Source of the DNA: WQXF01 sp031552825
Lineage (GTDB): Bacteria; Bacillota; Clostridia; Christensenellales; Aristaeellaceae
Direction: 5' to 3'
Assembly (NCBI GenBank): GCA_031552825.1
Contig: JAVBMD010000007.1
Span: 1-64,000 of the forward strand
DNA length: 64,000 nucleotides
Shown here: one piece after another, positions 27,265-36,079 of the stretch
Numbering within the stretch: the stretch's first letter is position 1
Layout of the letters: every line of letters begins with the position of its first letter
Position numbers and translations under genes: made by a program
Notes under the pieces: generated by a model
What the model was told of the DNA's origin: nothing
What the model saw: only the letters and a program-made list of their open reading frames with translations
The model's database searches: none

Positions 27265-28305
27265 CTATTCGTTGTTTTGCTTTGGGATGGATATGAAAAG
27301 ATGAAAGCCGTCCTCGCGGGAAAAGTGTACGTTGCCGCCCAGCGACGCCACCCGCTCCTCGATGGAGCGCAAACCCAGGCCGACCGGCTCGGCGGCGATG
27401 GCGCCGGGCTGCCCATCGTCGCGGATGTCCAGCTGATACAGCGCCGGATGCTCGCGCGCGCGCAGCGTGACGAGGGAGGGGGAGAGAGCGTGCTTGGCCA
27501 CGTTGGAGAGAGCCTCCTTGGCGACGGCGAGGAAGCAATACTTGATCGCCGGGCTTGGAGGCGCGTCCACATCGTATTCGAGCTGCACGGGGCAGAGCGT
27601 GAAGCCCTCGGCCAGCGCGCGGAGCTGCGCGTGCAGATCCACCGAGTCGGCGTACAGGTTGTGTACGCTTTGGCGCACGTCGTCCATCGCGCCGGAGAGC
27701 GTCCCCTTGAGCTGGAGGAGCTCGGCTTTCTCCTCCTCGCCCAAGCTGAGCGCGCAGAGCAACGCGCCGGTTTGCAGCAGCGCGCGGGAAAGCATATGTC
27801 CCACGTTATCGTGGATGTCGCGGGCGATGCGGTTGCGTTCGGAGAGCGTGGCGAGGTGGATCTCATAATCCTGCTTCTCGAGCAATGCCTTGCTTTTTGC
27901 GCTGTGCAGCAGGTTGGTTTCGCGCAGCTGGTCGGCCATGGTGTAGAGCGACGCGCTTGCGCCCTCGTAGCGCAGCGTGCGCAGTTGCAGCAGCGCCGCG
28001 ACCGGGGCGAGGCAAAGCGGCGCGAAGCAGAGCAGCACCCGCGACGCGTCGTAGTGATACATCCACGGCAGCAGGAGCAGGGCGGTCGGCCACCGCTTTA
28101 GCGCCAGCGAATCGTAGACGATCAGCGGCGCGAAGCACAGCAGCGCTTCGTACTCAAAGCACAGCGCGGCGTACGCCAGCAGCGCCGCCGGTGCCCAGCG
28201 CGCGGGCAGCAGGCTGAGGGCGCTGCTGCAGATGAGGGCGACCAGAATCAGCGCCACGATATAGGGCGAGCGTCCGCCGCAGGCGAAGAGCAATAGGCAC
28301 GGCAA
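27265..28305 (-). CDS. NarL-family sensor histidine kinase (HisKA_3)
   Basis: The protein has about 346 residues: an N-terminal membrane domain with roughly five hydrophobic segments, then a HisKA_3 dimerisation region with the phosphoacceptor in RNRIARDIHDNVGHMLSRAL, and a HATPase_c domain (VAKEALSNVAKHA, DDGQPG, GLGLRSIEERVASLGG). The start is uncertain. TTG at 28305 is the only normal in-frame start, but the strong ribosome site GAGGAGG (28354-28348) lies more than 40 bases upstream of it. An unusual start codon between the two, or a sequence error, is possible. It partners with the response regulator encoded next. Confidence 0.85.
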   Translation of the reverse strand: MPCLLLFACGGRSPYIVALILVALICSSALSLLPARWAPAALLAYAALCFEYEALLCFAPLIVYDSLALKRWPTALLLLPWMYHYDASRVLLCFAPLCLAPVAALLQLRTLRYEGASASLYTMADQLRETNLLHSAKSKALLEKQDYEIHLATLSERNRIARDIHDNVGHMLSRALLQTGALLCALSLGEEEKAELLQLKGTLSGAMDDVRQSVHNLYADSVDLHAQLRALAEGFTLCPVQLEYDVDAPPSPAIKYCFLAVAKEALSNVAKHALSPSLVTLRAREHPALYQLDIRDDGQPGAIAAEPVGLGLRSIEERVASLGGNVHFSREDGFHLFISIPKQNNE

Positions 28306-28361
28306 TAGGAGCGCGGCCTTGTCGAGCAGCTTGTTCGTAGAAGCACCTCCTCGTTTTTCCC

Positions 28362-28390
28362 ATTATATCGCAAGAAATGACGAATGTCAC
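28362..28390 (-). promoter_or_regulatory. Promoter of the two-component system
   Basis: On the minus strand GTGACA (28390-28385), a 17-base spacer and TATAAT (28367-28362) form a good promoter. Transcription would start only a few bases before the GAGGAGG ribosome site. Confidence 0.7.
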
Positions 28391-28499
28391 ATCGAAAAGG
28401 TGAGCGCTATCACTGTGCCGCACGCGCCTCGCGCGCTACAATGGCTACAGACTTGGTATGCGCGCCTAGCACGCAAACGGAAAAGCGGAGGGAAACAGC

Positions 28500-29432
28500 A
28501 TGGTGATCGAAGTAACGAACTTGGTCAAGCGCTTTAAGGAGCTGGTGGCACTGGATCATCTGAGCCTATCGGTGCGCGAGGGCGAGGTGTTCGGCCTGCT
28601 CGGGCCCAACGGCTCGGGCAAGACCACGGCCATCAACTGCATCCTGTCGCTGCTCAGCTACGACAAGGGCGCGATACAGGTTTTCGGCCAGCCGATGACG
28701 CCCGACGCGTATGAGATCAAGCGCCAGATCGGCGTGGTGATGCAAAACGTGGCGGTGTTCGACGAGCTGACGGTGCGCGAGAACGTCGACTATTTCTGCG
28801 GGCTGTACATCGAGGATAAGGCCAAGCGCCGCGCCTGCGTACAGGAGGCCATCGAGTTTGTCGGGCTTGAGGAGTTTCAAAAGTTCTATCCGAAAAAGCT
28901 GAGCGGCGGCCTGCTGCGGCGGCTCAACATCGCCTGCGGCATCGCGCACAAGCCCAAGCTCATCATCCTCGACGAGCCGACGGTGGCGGTGGATCCGCAG
29001 AGCCGCAACAACATCCTCGAGGGCATCCTGCGGCTCAACCGCGAAGGCGCCACCATCGTTTACACCACCCACTACATGGAGGAGGTGGAGCGGGTGTGCA
29101 GCCGGATCATGATCCTTGACCACGGCAAGGCCATCGCCACCGGCACCAAGGAGGAGCTCAAGGGCATGATAAAATCCGGCGAGACCATCAGCATCGAGCT
29201 GCCCGGCGCGCCGGAGGGGCTGCCGGAGCAGATCGGCGCGCTGCGCCATGTGATTTCGGCGGAAATGAAGGGCGAGACGCTCACCGTGAAGTCCACGCGC
29301 GGCACCAGCAACCTTTCGGCGATATTGGGCTTTTTGAAGGAAAGCGGCGTTGCGTTCGGCAAGATCTACGCAGAGCCGCCGACGCTCAACGACGTATTTC
29401 TGGAGATTACCGGCAAGCAGCTCAGAGACTAA
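28500..29432 (+). CDS. ABC exporter ATP-binding protein (LnrL/NatA-like)
   Basis: The 310-residue ATPase has Walker A GPNGSGKTT near residue 38, Q-loop VVMQNVAVFDEL, the signature LSGGLLRRL (in place of the usual LSGGQ), Walker B LIILDEPTVAVD and the H-loop TTHYMEE. The C-terminal 80 residues form the DUF4162-type domain of drug-exporter ATPases. It pairs with the two ABC-2 permeases that follow. GCGGAGGG precedes the ATG. Gene order (ATPase, permease, permease, with a NarL-type system alongside) matches the linearmycin resistance exporter LnrLMN; the actual substrate is unknown. Confidence 0.92.
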   Translation: MVIEVTNLVKRFKELVALDHLSLSVREGEVFGLLGPNGSGKTTAINCILSLLSYDKGAIQVFGQPMTPDAYEIKRQIGVVMQNVAVFDELTVRENVDYFCGLYIEDKAKRRACVQEAIEFVGLEEFQKFYPKKLSGGLLRRLNIACGIAHKPKLIILDEPTVAVDPQSRNNILEGILRLNREGATIVYTTHYMEEVERVCSRIMILDHGKAIATGTKEELKGMIKSGETISIELPGAPEGLPEQIGALRHVISAEMKGETLTVKSTRGTSNLSAILGFLKESGVAFGKIYAEPPTLNDVFLEITGKQLRD

Positions 29433-29444
29433 GGAGGTGTGCGG

Positions 29445-30581
29445 ATGTTTTGGCATATTTACCGGGTGAAACTAAAGTGCATCGCGCGCAACCGGCAGCT
29501 GCTGTTCTGGACGATTATGTTCCCACTGATCCTCGCCACCTTTTTTCAGCTGGCGCTCTCGAACCTGGCCTCGCACGAGGCGTTCGAGCGCATCCCGGTG
29601 GCGATGGTGCAGAGCCCGGCGCTGGACGCAGAGCCGATCTTCCGGCAGGTGCTGGCGTCGGTATCGGAGGGGGAGGACGCGCTGCTGTCGGTCACCTTTG
29701 CCGACCGCGCGCAGGCCGAGGAGCTGCTGCAAAAGCGCGAGGTGGAGGGCATTATCGACTTCACGCCGGAGCTGGGCATGACGGTGCTGCAAAGCGGCAT
29801 CAATCAAACCATCCTCAAGGGTTTCCTCGACGATTATCTGCAAACCAGCAAGACGGTGAACGGCGTTTTCGCGGCGGACCGGCTGGGCGCGCTGACGCGG
29901 CTGAGCGATATCCTGCGGCGCGACAGCTACATTCAGGATGCGCCGGTCAACGAAAGCGTGAAAGACCCTTACGTGACCTTCTTTTATGCGCTGATCGCCA
30001 TGACCTGCCTGTACGGCGGCTTCTTGTGTATGGAGGAGGTGAACCGAGCCTCCGCCGACGTATCGGCGCAGGGCATGCGCACCACGCTGGCGCCTACGCA
30101 CAAGATGGTGGTGATCCTCTCGGCCATGGCGGCGGCCTTTACCGTGCAATTGATCGAGATCTCGCTGCTGATGTTCTACCTTTCGGCAATTCTGCGGGTG
30201 AGCTTCGGCGGGCAGATGCCGTGGATCGCGCTGGCCTGCGTGGCGGGTACCCTGTGCGGCGCGTCCTTCGGCGCGATGATCGGCTGCGTGGTGCGCGGCG
30301 GCGAGGGGGTCAAGATCGGCGCGATGATCGGCATCTCGATGCTGATGAGCTATATGGCGGGGTTGATGGACTTCGGCATTACCTACGCGATCAATCAAAA
30401 GGCGCCCATCATCGCGCTGCTCAACCCGGCGAGCCTTATCAACGGCTGCTTTTCCAGCCTGTACTACGGGCCGAATATGGCGCGCTATACCCAGAACCTG
30501 CTGTTGCTGCTGGCGCTGACGGCGGCGTTTGGCTTGATCGCCTACGGCAGGCTGAGGAGGAAAAAGTATGCAAGCGTTTAA
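29445..30581 (+). CDS. ABC-2 type permease 1 (LnrM/YfiM-like)
   Basis: The 378-residue protein has one N-terminal membrane helix (LLFWTIMFPLILATFFQLAL), a large extracytoplasmic domain of about 150 residues, and five or so C-terminal helices. This is the ABC-2 / YhgE-Pip-like topology of drug and lipid exporters. Start is ATG at 29445, 7 bases after AAGGAGG. It overlaps the next permease gene by 14 bases. It should form a heterodimer with that permease. Confidence 0.88.
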   Translation: MFWHIYRVKLKCIARNRQLLFWTIMFPLILATFFQLALSNLASHEAFERIPVAMVQSPALDAEPIFRQVLASVSEGEDALLSVTFADRAQAEELLQKREVEGIIDFTPELGMTVLQSGINQTILKGFLDDYLQTSKTVNGVFAADRLGALTRLSDILRRDSYIQDAPVNESVKDPYVTFFYALIAMTCLYGGFLCMEEVNRASADVSAQGMRTTLAPTHKMVVILSAMAAAFTVQLIEISLLMFYLSAILRVSFGGQMPWIALACVAGTLCGASFGAMIGCVVRGGEGVKIGAMIGISMLMSYMAGLMDFGITYAINQKAPIIALLNPASLINGCFSSLYYGPNMARYTQNLLLLLALTAAFGLIAYGRLRRKKYASV

Positions 30582-31728
30582 GGCGTATCTCAAGATCGTC
30601 TGGCGGATCAAGTGGCAGATCGCGATCTATTTCGGCGTATTCGTGGCGATGGCCTTTAGCTTCGGCTTGACCAGCGGCAACAGGGGAGCCGCTTCCTTCG
30701 GCGAGACCCTGACGCTCGTGGCTTGGATCGACGAGGGCGAACCCTCTGCGCTCGGCGAGGGGATGAAGGCGGCCATCGCGCCTTATGCGCAGTTTGTGGA
30801 GGTGGGAACCGACCCGCTCGCCCTGCAGGATGCGCTGTTTTACCGCAAGGCGGAGGTGATCCTGCGCGTGCCTGCGGACTTTGAAGCGGCGTTTATGCGG
30901 GGCGACGCGGTGAAGGTATCGCGCACCACTGTGCCGGATTCCACCGGCGGGTTTGCCATCGACATGCGGGTGGAAAAGTACCTCAACACCGCGCGCGTTT
31001 ACCGCGACAACCTGCCCGGGCTTTCGGCCGAGGCGCTGACCGAGAGGACGCTGGCGGATCTGGCGGCGGAGGCGCAGGCGACCTATTTCGGGGGGCATGT
31101 GATCGACCGTCGCGTGACCTACGTCAACAACTTTTTTAACTACATCAGTTACACGATGCTGATGATCATGATATTGGGCATTACGGCGACGATGCTGGCC
31201 TTCAATTCGCCGGAGATACATCGGCGCAACGCCGCCTCGCCGGTCTCTATGCGGCGCATCAGCCGCCAGCTTTATGCGGGGAGCTTGGTGCTGGCGGCGG
31301 TGGCGAGCACGTCGATGTATGCGCTGGGCGTTACGCTGTACCGCGATGTGCTGACTGGATGGGTACCGGCGCTGCTATGGCTTAACGTAGCGCTTTTCAG
31401 CGTGGTGGCGCTCAGCGTCAGCTTTCTGGTCTCCACACTGATCCGCAACGCCAACGCCGCCAACGCCGTGGCCAACGTGATCGGCTTGGGCAGCAGCTTC
31501 CTCGGCGGCGCGTTCGTGCCGCAGGCGATGCTGGGGCAGTCGGTGCTGTTCATCGCCAGCTTTACGCCCACGTACTGGTTCATCAAGGCGAACAACGACA
31601 TCTTCGCGCTCGCGCGGTTGGATTGGCAGAGCCTTTCGCCGGTGGCGGCGAGCATGGGGGTGGAGGTGCTGTTCGCCGTGGCGATCTTCCTGATGACGCA
31701 GGTGTTTGTGAAGAGCCGTAAGGCGTAA
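30568..31728 (+). CDS. ABC-2 type permease 2 (LnrN/YfiN-like)
   Basis: The 386-residue protein has the same layout as its neighbour: one N-terminal helix, an extracytoplasmic domain of about 150 residues, then MLMIMILGITATMLAF and further helices, including VANVIGLGSSFLGGAFVP, a typical ABC-2 pattern. GAGGAGG lies just upstream of ATG 30568, inside the end of permease 1, giving a 14-base overlap and coupled translation. It completes the exporter. Confidence 0.88.
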   Translation: MQAFKAYLKIVWRIKWQIAIYFGVFVAMAFSFGLTSGNRGAASFGETLTLVAWIDEGEPSALGEGMKAAIAPYAQFVEVGTDPLALQDALFYRKAEVILRVPADFEAAFMRGDAVKVSRTTVPDSTGGFAIDMRVEKYLNTARVYRDNLPGLSAEALTERTLADLAAEAQATYFGGHVIDRRVTYVNNFFNYISYTMLMIMILGITATMLAFNSPEIHRRNAASPVSMRRISRQLYAGSLVLAAVASTSMYALGVTLYRDVLTGWVPALLWLNVALFSVVALSVSFLVSTLIRNANAANAVANVIGLGSSFLGGAFVPQAMLGQSVLFIASFTPTYWFIKANNDIFALARLDWQSLSPVAASMGVEVLFAVAIFLMTQVFVKSRKA

Positions 31729-31744
31729 ACGTATTTCATAAATA

Positions 31745-31777
31745 AATCGGCCGCTTCGATAGCTCGGAGCGGCCGAT
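31745..31777. terminator. Stem-loop between convergent exporter and lsrF
   Basis: AATCGGCCGCT (31745-31755) and AGCGGCCGATT (31767-31777) form a perfect 11-bp stem. It lacks a long U-tract but is well placed as a shared terminator. Confidence 0.65.
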
Positions 31778-31800
31778 TGGATTCACGGGGGACGAGGGGG

Positions 31801-32688
31801 TTACTTGCCCGCCTTGGCGGCGTCGAGGTAGAGCTCGTACGCCTGCTTGTCGGTGAAGCCGTGGTGTACGATCTTGCCGATGGCCTGCGCCATTTCGGCC
31901 GGGTGCTCGCTCTGGAAGATGTTGCGGCCCATGTCCAGGCCGCGCGCGCCGCCCTGCATGGAGCGGTAGGCCAGCTGAAGCGCGTCAGGCTCGCTGAGCT
32001 TCTTGCCGCCCGCGACGACGATCGGCACCGGGCAGGCCGCGACGATCTCCTCGAAGTTATCGCAGTAGTAGGTTTTGATGATGTGCGCGCCCATCTCGGC
32101 CACGATGCGGGTGGCCAGCTTGAAGAAGCGGTCGGTGCGCTCCATATCCTTGCCCACGGCCACCACGCCCAGCGTGGGGATGCTGTAGCGCATGCCCGCG
32201 TTGATGGTGCGGCTGAGGTTATCGATGCTGGACAGCTGGCCGTCGGCGCCGATGAAGGTTTGGATGGCCAGGCAGTCGGCGTTCATGCGGATGGAATCCT
32301 CGATGTCCACGGCGATGATCTCGTGGCTGAGATCGTCGTTGAGCATGGACGAGCCGGAGGAGACGCGCAGCGCCACCGCCTTGCCGCAATCGGGGGAGAC
32401 GCAGCTGCGGATCGCGCCGCGCGTACCCATCAGCACGTCGACATAGGGCAGCAGCTTGGGGATGACGATATCGAGGCGCTCCAGCCCGGCGGTGGAGCCC
32501 ATAAAGTAGCCGTGGTCGAAGGCGAACATCACGGTGTTGCCGCTCTTGGAATCGAAGATGTTGGAGAGGTGCTTTTTCATACCCCAATCGAGGTTGTTGG
32601 CGCCCTTGACGTGAAAGCCGCCCTGGTTGGCGAAAGGCACGCCGGTTTGATAGTCCTTGGAAACCTTGAGTCCGTCCAAATCAGGCAT
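31801..32688 (-). CDS. lsrF: LsrF-type aldolase/thiolase for phospho-AI-2 breakdown
   Basis: The 295-residue protein is a DeoC/LacD-type class I aldolase that aligns closely with my memory of E. coli LsrF. It has DWGMKKHLSNIF, VMFAFDHGYFMG, GLERLDI, the Schiff-base lysine in AHIIKTYY near residue 205, PVPIVVAGGKKL and GRNIFQSEHP. In E. coli LsrF transfers an acetyl group from 3-hydroxy-5-phospho-2,4-pentanedione to CoA, giving DHAP and acetyl-CoA. Start is ATG at 32688, 5-6 bases after AAAGGAGG. It is the last gene of the lsrACDBF set. Confidence 0.92.
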   Translation of the reverse strand: MPDLDGLKVSKDYQTGVPFANQGGFHVKGANNLDWGMKKHLSNIFDSKSGNTVMFAFDHGYFMGSTAGLERLDIVIPKLLPYVDVLMGTRGAIRSCVSPDCGKAVALRVSSGSSMLNDDLSHEIIAVDIEDSIRMNADCLAIQTFIGADGQLSSIDNLSRTINAGMRYSIPTLGVVAVGKDMERTDRFFKLATRIVAEMGAHIIKTYYCDNFEEIVAACPVPIVVAGGKKLSEPDALQLAYRSMQGGARGLDMGRNIFQSEHPAEMAQAIGKIVHHGFTDKQAYELYLDAAKAGK

Positions 32689-32784
32689 GGTGTTCCTCCT
32701 TTGGCTATGTGATAGATGGCCGCGACGCTGACGCCGCGGCCATCCGCCACACACTGGGTTCAAACGGGGGTCTAAACGATAGGA

Positions 32785-33846
32785 TTAGAAGTTGTAGTTG
32801 TCCATATTCTCGGCGGTGAACACGACGCGCTCGGGCAGCAGCACCACGCCGGAATCCTCGGCGGTGTAGGCGTTGGCGTCCAGCACGGTGTTGGGGAACA
32901 CTTCGACGGTGCCGATGTCCGGTACGTCGATCTTATCGCCGACCTTGATGGCGTTGCCGCTGGCGAGGTAGTAGGCCAGGTAGCAGCCCAAGGCGCCCTG
33001 GACTTTGCAATCCCACAGACCCCAGCGCTCGATGATGCCAGCCTTGCAATAATCCTTGATGGAGTTGGGGGCGGCGAAACCGGTGATGGAGACATCCTTG
33101 GCGGTCTTGCCCAGGTTCTGGGCGGCCTGGCACTGGCCGGGCAGCGCGGTGGAGTCGTTGCAGATGATGCCGTCGATGTCCGGGTGCGCGGTCAGGATCG
33201 ACTCGCCGATGGAGATGGCCTTCTCGGCGTTCTGCTCGCTGTAGTAGTTGTCGGGCGCGACGTTGACCCAGTTCGGGTACTTCTCGGCGCGATACTTTTC
33301 ACCGGCGACCTGCCAGGAGTTCTGGTCGGCCACGGTGGCCTGCGAGTAGTGCCACGCATACTTGATGGCATCCTTCTCGGGGTCCTTGCCGCGGTTCTTG
33401 AGGGAATCCGCCAGCATGTCGACCAGCATCTGGCCGAGGATGTCCGGGGTGCCCTGGGAGACCATCACGCTGCGGGCGTCGCCAGCAACGTCGGAGTCCC
33501 AAGTGGTGACGGCGATGCCCGCAGCCTTGGCTTCGCGCATCACTTCGTCCAGACCGGTGGCGTCGAGGGAGGAGACGCAGATGGCGTCAGCGCCCTGCTG
33601 AATGGCGTTGTTGATGATCGCCACCTGATTGGCCACAGCGGCCTCGGGGTTGCCGTCATACTTCACGGCGAAGCCATGGGCAGCGGCGTACTCCTGCGCG
33701 CCATCGTTGGCGGACTCGAAGAACGCGTTGCCGGAGAGCTTCGGCACGAACACGACGGTGATGTCGGCGGCCAGCGCGGTAGCGCCGATGCCTACGAGCA
33801 TCATGCAGACCAGAGTCATCGCAAGGAACTTAGAGAAACCCTTCAT
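32785..33846 (-). CDS. lsrB: AI-2 binding protein LsrB
   Basis: The 353-residue protein has a signal peptide (FLAMTLVCMMLVGIGATALAAD) and a periplasmic-binding-protein type 1 fold. The ligand contacts known for Salmonella LsrB seem kept: Lys in FVPKLSG, Asp in TWDSD, Asp-Gln in VADQNSW, and Pro in TALPG. The residue at the A222 position appears to be Gln (ALPGQCQA versus ALPAAAQA). It ends LLPERVVFTAENMDNYNF like E. coli LsrB. It should bind the AI-2 furanone and feed LsrACD. There is no lipobox cysteine. A repeat (R1b) separates it from lsrD. Confidence 0.92.
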   Translation of the reverse strand: MKGFSKFLAMTLVCMMLVGIGATALAADITVVFVPKLSGNAFFESANDGAQEYAAAHGFAVKYDGNPEAAVANQVAIINNAIQQGADAICVSSLDATGLDEVMREAKAAGIAVTTWDSDVAGDARSVMVSQGTPDILGQMLVDMLADSLKNRGKDPEKDAIKYAWHYSQATVADQNSWQVAGEKYRAEKYPNWVNVAPDNYYSEQNAEKAISIGESILTAHPDIDGIICNDSTALPGQCQAAQNLGKTAKDVSITGFAAPNSIKDYCKAGIIERWGLWDCKVQGALGCYLAYYLASGNAIKVGDKIDVPDIGTVEVFPNTVLDANAYTAEDSGVVLLPERVVFTAENMDNYNF

Positions 33847-33922
33847 ACCCTTTGCCTCCTATACCTAGTTAACCTTTATATTATTGCGCGAATGTCCGCG
33901 CAACAGGTTACGAATGGGGAAC

Positions 33923-34021
33923 GGAATCCCAATCCTTTGGAAGAGGGACGAAAACCTTCGTTTCTGGCCCCTGCCTCGCTTGTTAAAGGGAGGGGGACCG
34001 CGTGAGCGGTGGAGGGATTCC
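33923..34021. repeat. Palindromic dispersed repeat, family R1, copy b (left end degraded)
   Basis: The right half (about 33971-34021: CTTGTTAAAGGGAGGGGG, then ACCGCGTGAGCGGTGGAGGGATTCC) is nearly identical to copy a. The left half is reduced to ACGGAATCCC at about 33921-33930. It lies inside the lsr operon between lsrD and lsrB. Confidence 0.75.
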
Positions 34022-34050
34022 GGCGCGCGCCGTAAATGGCTTTGTTCAGG

Positions 34051-35076
34051 CTAAGCTTTTCGATGAAACACCTTGCGCATTGCCGAAGCGATGGCCGGGT
34101 TGGTTCCGGCGAAGCGAATGGCCACCGCCAGCAGCAGCAGCGCGCCCACCGGGATATCGAAGTACTGCGTGGATACGCCCGCCATCGAAAGGCCGAAGCG
34201 CAGCACGCCGATCACCAGCGCCGCCAGCGCCGTGCCGATTACCGAGCCGGTGCCGCCGAGGTTGGACGTGCCGCCCAGCACCACGGCGGTGATGATCGGC
34301 AGGGTCAGTTCCTTGCCCAAGTCCGGCTTGGCGGTGCCGAGGTAGGCGGTCAGCAGGATACCGGCCAGCGACGCGCTCATGCCCGAGAGCACGTAGGCGC
34401 TCATGCGAATCAGACGCGTGTTGATGCCGCAATACTCCGCCGCGTTGGCGTTGACGCCGCATAGGAAAATTTTACGCCCGTACTTGGTGCGGTGCAGCAG
34501 CACGTAGGCGAGCAGCACCAGCACGACGAACACGATCAGTTGGTTGGGGATGACATCAAACATGCGCCCCTTGACCAGTTTGGTGAATGCCGATGGGGTG
34601 GCGATACCCTTGTAGGCCTCGGTGGCTGAGAGGGTGGTGACGGCGATGGCCAAACCGGAGTAAAGGAACGAGCCGCCCAGCGTCACTACCATGGGCTGAA
34701 CGCGCACGTAGGCCACGATAAAGCCGCTGATGAGCCCGCATACCGCGCCGATGATGAGCCCCAGCACGCAGGCTGCCTCGACGCTGATGCCTAGGTCGTT
34801 CCACATCACGCCGATGGAGATCGAGGTGAGGCCGACGATGGCGCCGGACTGGATGTCCATGCCGCCGGTAATCAGCACGAAAGTAACCAACAATGATATG
34901 ATGCAGATCGGCATGAAATCGTTGATGCTCCCCAGCAAGACCCGGGTTTTTAAAAACTTGGGATTGATGCCGCCGAAGATCAGGATCTCGGCCAGCAGCA
35001 GCACGGCCAAGAAGAACTCCCAGCGCAGAAAGAATTTTTTCAGTCCGCCGCCGCCCAGCAAAGGATTTTTAGGCAT
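34051..35076 (-). CDS. lsrD: AI-2 ABC transporter permease LsrD
   Basis: The 341-residue protein is a ribose/AI-2 class (BPD_transp_2) permease with about ten membrane segments. Key family stretches are GGMDIQSGAIVGLTS, RVQPMVVTLGGSF and the C-terminal GGTSNLGGTGSVIGTAL. It overlaps lsrC by 8 bases with GAGGAGG ahead of its ATG. It forms the pore with LsrC. The pairing with lsrA, lsrB and lsrK supports the AI-2 assignment over ribose, but LsrC and LsrD may be swapped in name. Confidence 0.88.
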   Translation of the reverse strand: MPKNPLLGGGGLKKFFLRWEFFLAVLLLAEILIFGGINPKFLKTRVLLGSINDFMPICIISLLVTFVLITGGMDIQSGAIVGLTSISIGVMWNDLGISVEAACVLGLIIGAVCGLISGFIVAYVRVQPMVVTLGGSFLYSGLAIAVTTLSATEAYKGIATPSAFTKLVKGRMFDVIPNQLIVFVVLVLLAYVLLHRTKYGRKIFLCGVNANAAEYCGINTRLIRMSAYVLSGMSASLAGILLTAYLGTAKPDLGKELTLPIITAVVLGGTSNLGGTGSVIGTALAALVIGVLRFGLSMAGVSTQYFDIPVGALLLLAVAIRFAGTNPAIASAMRKVFHRKA

Positions 35077-36079
35077 GCGATCCAGCCTCCTCTGCGTCCG
35101 CCTGCGCGGTTTTTGCGGTCAGCCGTTCGCGGCGCGCCTTCTCGGTGCTGCGCTGCTGGAGCAGGGCGTCGCCCACCACGATGGCGATGAGCAGGATGCC
35201 GGTGATGGTGTTATCGTAATCCGAAGGGAAGCGGAGGAAAACCAATATGCGGCTGATCGAGGCCATAATGGCCGCGCCCACGCTGGCGCCGATCACCGAA
35301 CCGACGCCGCCGGAAAGGCTGATGCCGCCCAGCACGCAGGCCGCGATGGCCTGCATCTCGTAGCCGATACCGGCGGTGGGGGTGACGAAGCCGACGCGGC
35401 TGGCGAACAGCACGCCGCCGATGGCGGCAAACAGCGAGCAGATCACGAAGGCGGTGGTCTTGGTCAGCGCCACGGGGATGCCCAGCAGCGTCGCGCCGCC
35501 GACGTTGTCGCCCACGGCGGCCAGATAGCGCCCCTTCTTGGTGCGGGTCAGCAGCAGATGGATGGCGACCATCGCGATCAGCGTGCAGAGGTAAAAATAC
35601 GTGATGCCGCCGGTTCCGGCGCTGGAGATGGATTTGAAGTTGAAGGGCAGGTTCTCCACCCATTTGCCGTTGGTGTACACGTAGCTGAGGCCGCGGACGA
35701 TGCCGTTCATGCCCAGCGTCATGATGATCGAGGGGATGCGCAGTACGTTGACGCCGAAGCCGTTGACCAGCCCCACGCAGATGCCGATGCCCATCGCCGC
35801 AAGCACCGCCAGCGCCCACGGCGCGCCGTCCCGGATCATGGTGCCGGACACCGCCGCCGCCATGCCCAGCGTCGCGCCTACGGAAACGTCGATCTCGCCG
35901 GTGGTGATGACAAAGGCGATGCCGATGGCCACGATGGTGTAAACCACGCTGCCGTTGAAGCAGAGCATGATGTTTTGCTTGGAGAGGAAGGTGGGGTTGA
36001 TGGCGCCGACGCCGAGGAACAGCAGGATGAGGAAGACGACGGAGGTGAGCTCGCGCGAGCGGATCAGCTTTTTAAGCAT
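35069..36079 (-). CDS. lsrC: AI-2 ABC transporter permease LsrC
   Basis: The 336-residue protein has the same permease class as LsrD. It carries GEIDVSVGATLGMAA, RIPSIIMTLGMN, TNGKWVENLPF (E. coli LsrC has TGGKWIEGLP), EMQAIAACVLGGISLSGGVG. These match LsrC well. Start is ATG at 36079 with CGGAGGG upstream; upstream in-frame sequence belongs to lsrA. It overlaps lsrA by 8 bases and lsrD by 8 bases, giving coupled translation of the transporter genes. Confidence 0.9.
   Translation of the reverse strand: MLKKLIRSRELTSVVFLILLFLGVGAINPTFLSKQNIMLCFNGSVVYTIVAIGIAFVITTGEIDVSVGATLGMAAAVSGTMIRDGAPWALAVLAAMGIGICVGLVNGFGVNVLRIPSIIMTLGMNGIVRGLSYVYTNGKWVENLPFNFKSISSAGTGGITYFYLCTLIAMVAIHLLLTRTKKGRYLAAVGDNVGGATLLGIPVALTKTTAFVICSLFAAIGGVLFASRVGFVTPTAGIGYEMQAIAACVLGGISLSGGVGSVIGASVGAAIMASISRILVFLRFPSDYDNTITGILLIAIVVGDALLQQRSTEKARRERLTAKTAQADAEEAGSHA

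Noticed and set aside
31777..32712. 311-codon open frame antisense to lsrF
   Set aside because: lsrF has family motifs, a ribosome site and operon context; the antisense frame has none.
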